Positions 4,744 to 5,919 of a DNA stretch of 5,919 bases are shown in pieces (within the stretch, counting starts at the first letter, position 1; each line of letters opens with the position of its first letter). Both the position numbers and the translations under genes were made by a program. The DNA is from Christensenella sp. UBA7707. GTDB lineage: Bacteria; Bacillota; Clostridia; Christensenellales; CAG-138. The notes under the pieces are model-generated. The model had not been told where the DNA came from. It did not search any database and saw only the letters and a list, made by a program, of their open reading frames with translations. The stretch is taken from the NCBI GenBank assembly GCA_002482435.1, contig DLFZ01000101.1, positions 580 through 6,498 on the forward strand, read 5' to 3'.

Positions 4744-5919
4744 TTACCGCCCTGCACGGTACCCAACGCCGTACATGGTCGATATACTTTTTACGGGAAT
4801 GATAAGGTAACCACTCGCTTTGTCGTAATAGGAACCTCTTACTCGCGTAGTGTTCCCTTTGCTATCAATGGCTACGCCAAATAGATGTTCAGCCGCCTCG
4901 CCGGGGAGGAACGTGTAGGGAATGGAAACAAAACCTGCACCGCTTAGCCGCGAAATGCTGCGTACCTTGCCGCGCTTCACATAGCTTGCGGACATGCTGT
5001 ATATCGGCCGATCTCCAATGAGTTTGCGGGCGTATGCCGAAAGCTTGGGGGGGACGGCAAACGTAAAGGTCACATCGCCGTTTGCTTGCTTTTGCAATGC
5101 CTTGAGCGCCTTGAGGTCGAGCGTAATGGAAGGGAACAAACCGTTGCCGTTGATGGTAATGCCTACTCCGGCGTTTATGAGGCTTTTCATCGCATCCTGC
5201 GAAAGCGTGACGGAAAGTTTGGACGTGCCCTGCGGTACGATAACGTGAATTGTTATGTTTGCAGCTTTGCCCTGCGCTGCCGCGTTACCAAGCGCTATTT
5301 TGAGCGCGCCGCTTACAACATCATCGCAGATGCTCGCATTTGCGGTCTTGTTTGCCCCGGGTGTTGCGTTAACGGTGTTTGTGGGGGGGAGTGCTGCCTT
5401 TGGGATTAAAGTCAGTGTGCCGCTTGCCGTATGGTCTACACTGGTTATAATGGGTAATCCGGCATACTCGCCGGAGGCCGCCTGTGCCCAAGTGGTGCCG
5501 GTCGCTTGTGGTAAATAAAGGTAGAGCTTGCCGCTTGCATCGGTAAACACATCGTTCATGCCGTAGCCGTGGTTCAGCATGGTGACCGCCGTTTCCGAAG
5601 CTATGCCATCTAGCGTTACTGTGGTGAGGAAAACAGGCGTTTGCTCGGTGCTGTTGTTTTGCAACGTGCCTGAGCCAGAACCGCCGCTGCCCATTCCGAT
5701 CGCTTCGCCACGTATAGAGGTTGCCAGAACACTTCCCCCGGAGATGTAAACGGTTCCGCCAGTCCCAATATACCCGCTGCCGATGCCCGCGCCATATTCA
5801 CCGGTAGCGATAACCGTACCGCCGGTGATGGTAACGCTGCCACCATCGCCGGAGTACCACCCGCCGCCGATGCCTGCACCAGCATTACTGGTAGCGATAA
5901 CCGTACCGCCGGTGATGGT
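4744..5919 (-). CDS. Large Gly-rich repeat surface protein, C-terminal part (start outside window)
   Basis: The last 391 residues of a protein whose N-terminus lies beyond the right edge; the frame is open without a stop to base 5919. The visible part starts with Gly-rich repeats (about 1-85) of 28-29 residues with the pattern TITGGTVIAT-x-GAGIG-G-x-GG-V. Next is a short domain with PVFLTTVTLDGIASETAV and NDVFTDASGKLYLYLP (about 95-137), a polar Ala/Thr/Pro linker, and a C-terminal beta-rich module (about 195-391) with ITINGNGLFPSITLDL, GDRPIYSMSASYV and VSIPYTFLPGE (331-341), ending YGVGYRAGR. From memory this module usually sits just before S-layer homology (SLH) domains in clostridial surface proteins. 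Here the stop comes at that point, and no SLH domain, LPxTG motif or C-terminal membrane helix is present. ATG at 5692-5694 is internal to the repeats (EAIGMGSGG) and not the start. Secretion and a cell-surface or adhesive role are inferred; signal peptide and promoter are not visible. Confidence 0.85.
   Translation of the reverse strand, partial: TITGGTVIATSNAGAGIGGGWYSGDGGSVTITGGTVIATGEYGAGIGSGYIGTGGTVYISGGSVLATSIRGEAIGMGSGGSGSGTLQNNSTEQTPVFLTTVTLDGIASETAVTMLNHGYGMNDVFTDASGKLYLYLPQATGTTWAQAASGEYAGLPIITSVDHTASGTLTLIPKAALPPTNTVNATPGANKTANASICDDVVSGALKIALGNAAAQGKAANITIHVIVPQGTSKLSVTLSQDAMKSLINAGVGITINGNGLFPSITLDLKALKALQKQANGDVTFTFAVPPKLSAYARKLIGDRPIYSMSASYVKRGKVRSISRLSGAGFVSIPYTFLPGEAAEHLFGVAIDSKGNTTRVRGSYYDKASGYLIIPVKSISTMYGVGYRAGR
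5719..5919 (-). repeat. In-frame tandem repeats in the surface-protein gene
   Basis: Three consecutive units begin on the minus strand at 5919, 5832 and 5748, encoding TITGGTVIAT, TITGGTVIAT and YISGGSVLAT at their starts. Periods are 87 bp (29 codons) and 84 bp (28 codons). The first 30 bp of the first two units (5890-5919 and 5803-5832) are identical in DNA; the third has diverged. More units probably continue beyond the right edge. Such repeats form stacked beta structure in extracellular proteins. Confidence 0.85.

Noticed and set aside
5616..5885. Minus-strand frame of 89 codons overlapping the repeat region
   Set aside because: It is an out-of-frame reading of the surface-protein repeats; the frame ending at 4744 gives the regular GG-V-I-A-T repeat pattern.
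5803..5919. Possible CRISPR array, from the 30-bp identical repeats
   Set aside because: The intervening sequence is also repeat-like, in frame and protein-coding, and only two identical copies are present.

Overview
The window looks like ordinary chromosome from a Gram-positive anaerobe of the Clostridia (Bacillota). I infer this from strong GGAGG ribosome sites driving TTG starts, a clostridial-type double zinc-ribbon protein, a chemoreceptor ending in a clostridial-style C-terminus without a CheR-binding pentapeptide, and a Gly-rich repeat surface protein of a type I know from clostridial cell-surface proteins. Base composition is moderate (a little over half G+C by eye). I see no rRNA, tRNA, CRISPR array, insertion sequence, phage gene or integrase.

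Layout: (1) 1-22, a perfect palindrome, probably the terminator of the first gene. (2) 35-346, minus strand, a 103-residue protein with two zinc ribbons; its promoter overlaps a perfect 26-bp inverted repeat, with a third half-site at the -35 position. (3) 425-929, a non-coding stretch holding a terminator-like hairpin, a candidate sigma-D type promoter, an imperfect inverted repeat and a short attenuator-like hairpin. (4) 930-2993, plus strand, a 687-residue methyl-accepting chemotaxis protein with several HAMP-like units, followed by a strong terminator. (5) 3146-3559, plus strand, an unrecognised four-helix membrane protein with its own extended -10 promoter and a TTG start. (6) 3560-3729, an intergenic region with a hairpin and a nested set of inverted repeats. 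(7) 3730-4641, plus strand, a ten-helix EamA/DMT-family permease. (8) 4665-4698, a strong bidirectional terminator between convergent genes. (9) 4744-5919, minus strand, the C-terminal part of a large Gly-rich repeat surface protein whose start lies beyond the right edge.

The genes do not form one operon. Each has its own terminator, promoter or orientation, and nothing ties them into a single pathway. The chemoreceptor implies a motile, chemotactic cell. The permease and surface protein are envelope functions with unknown substrates. I found no convincing evidence of a new multi-gene system. The items most worth a second look are the regulatory inverted repeats at 369-424 and 3601-3669, the unusual chemoreceptor sensor region, the unrecognised membrane protein, and the near-identical surface-protein repeats.
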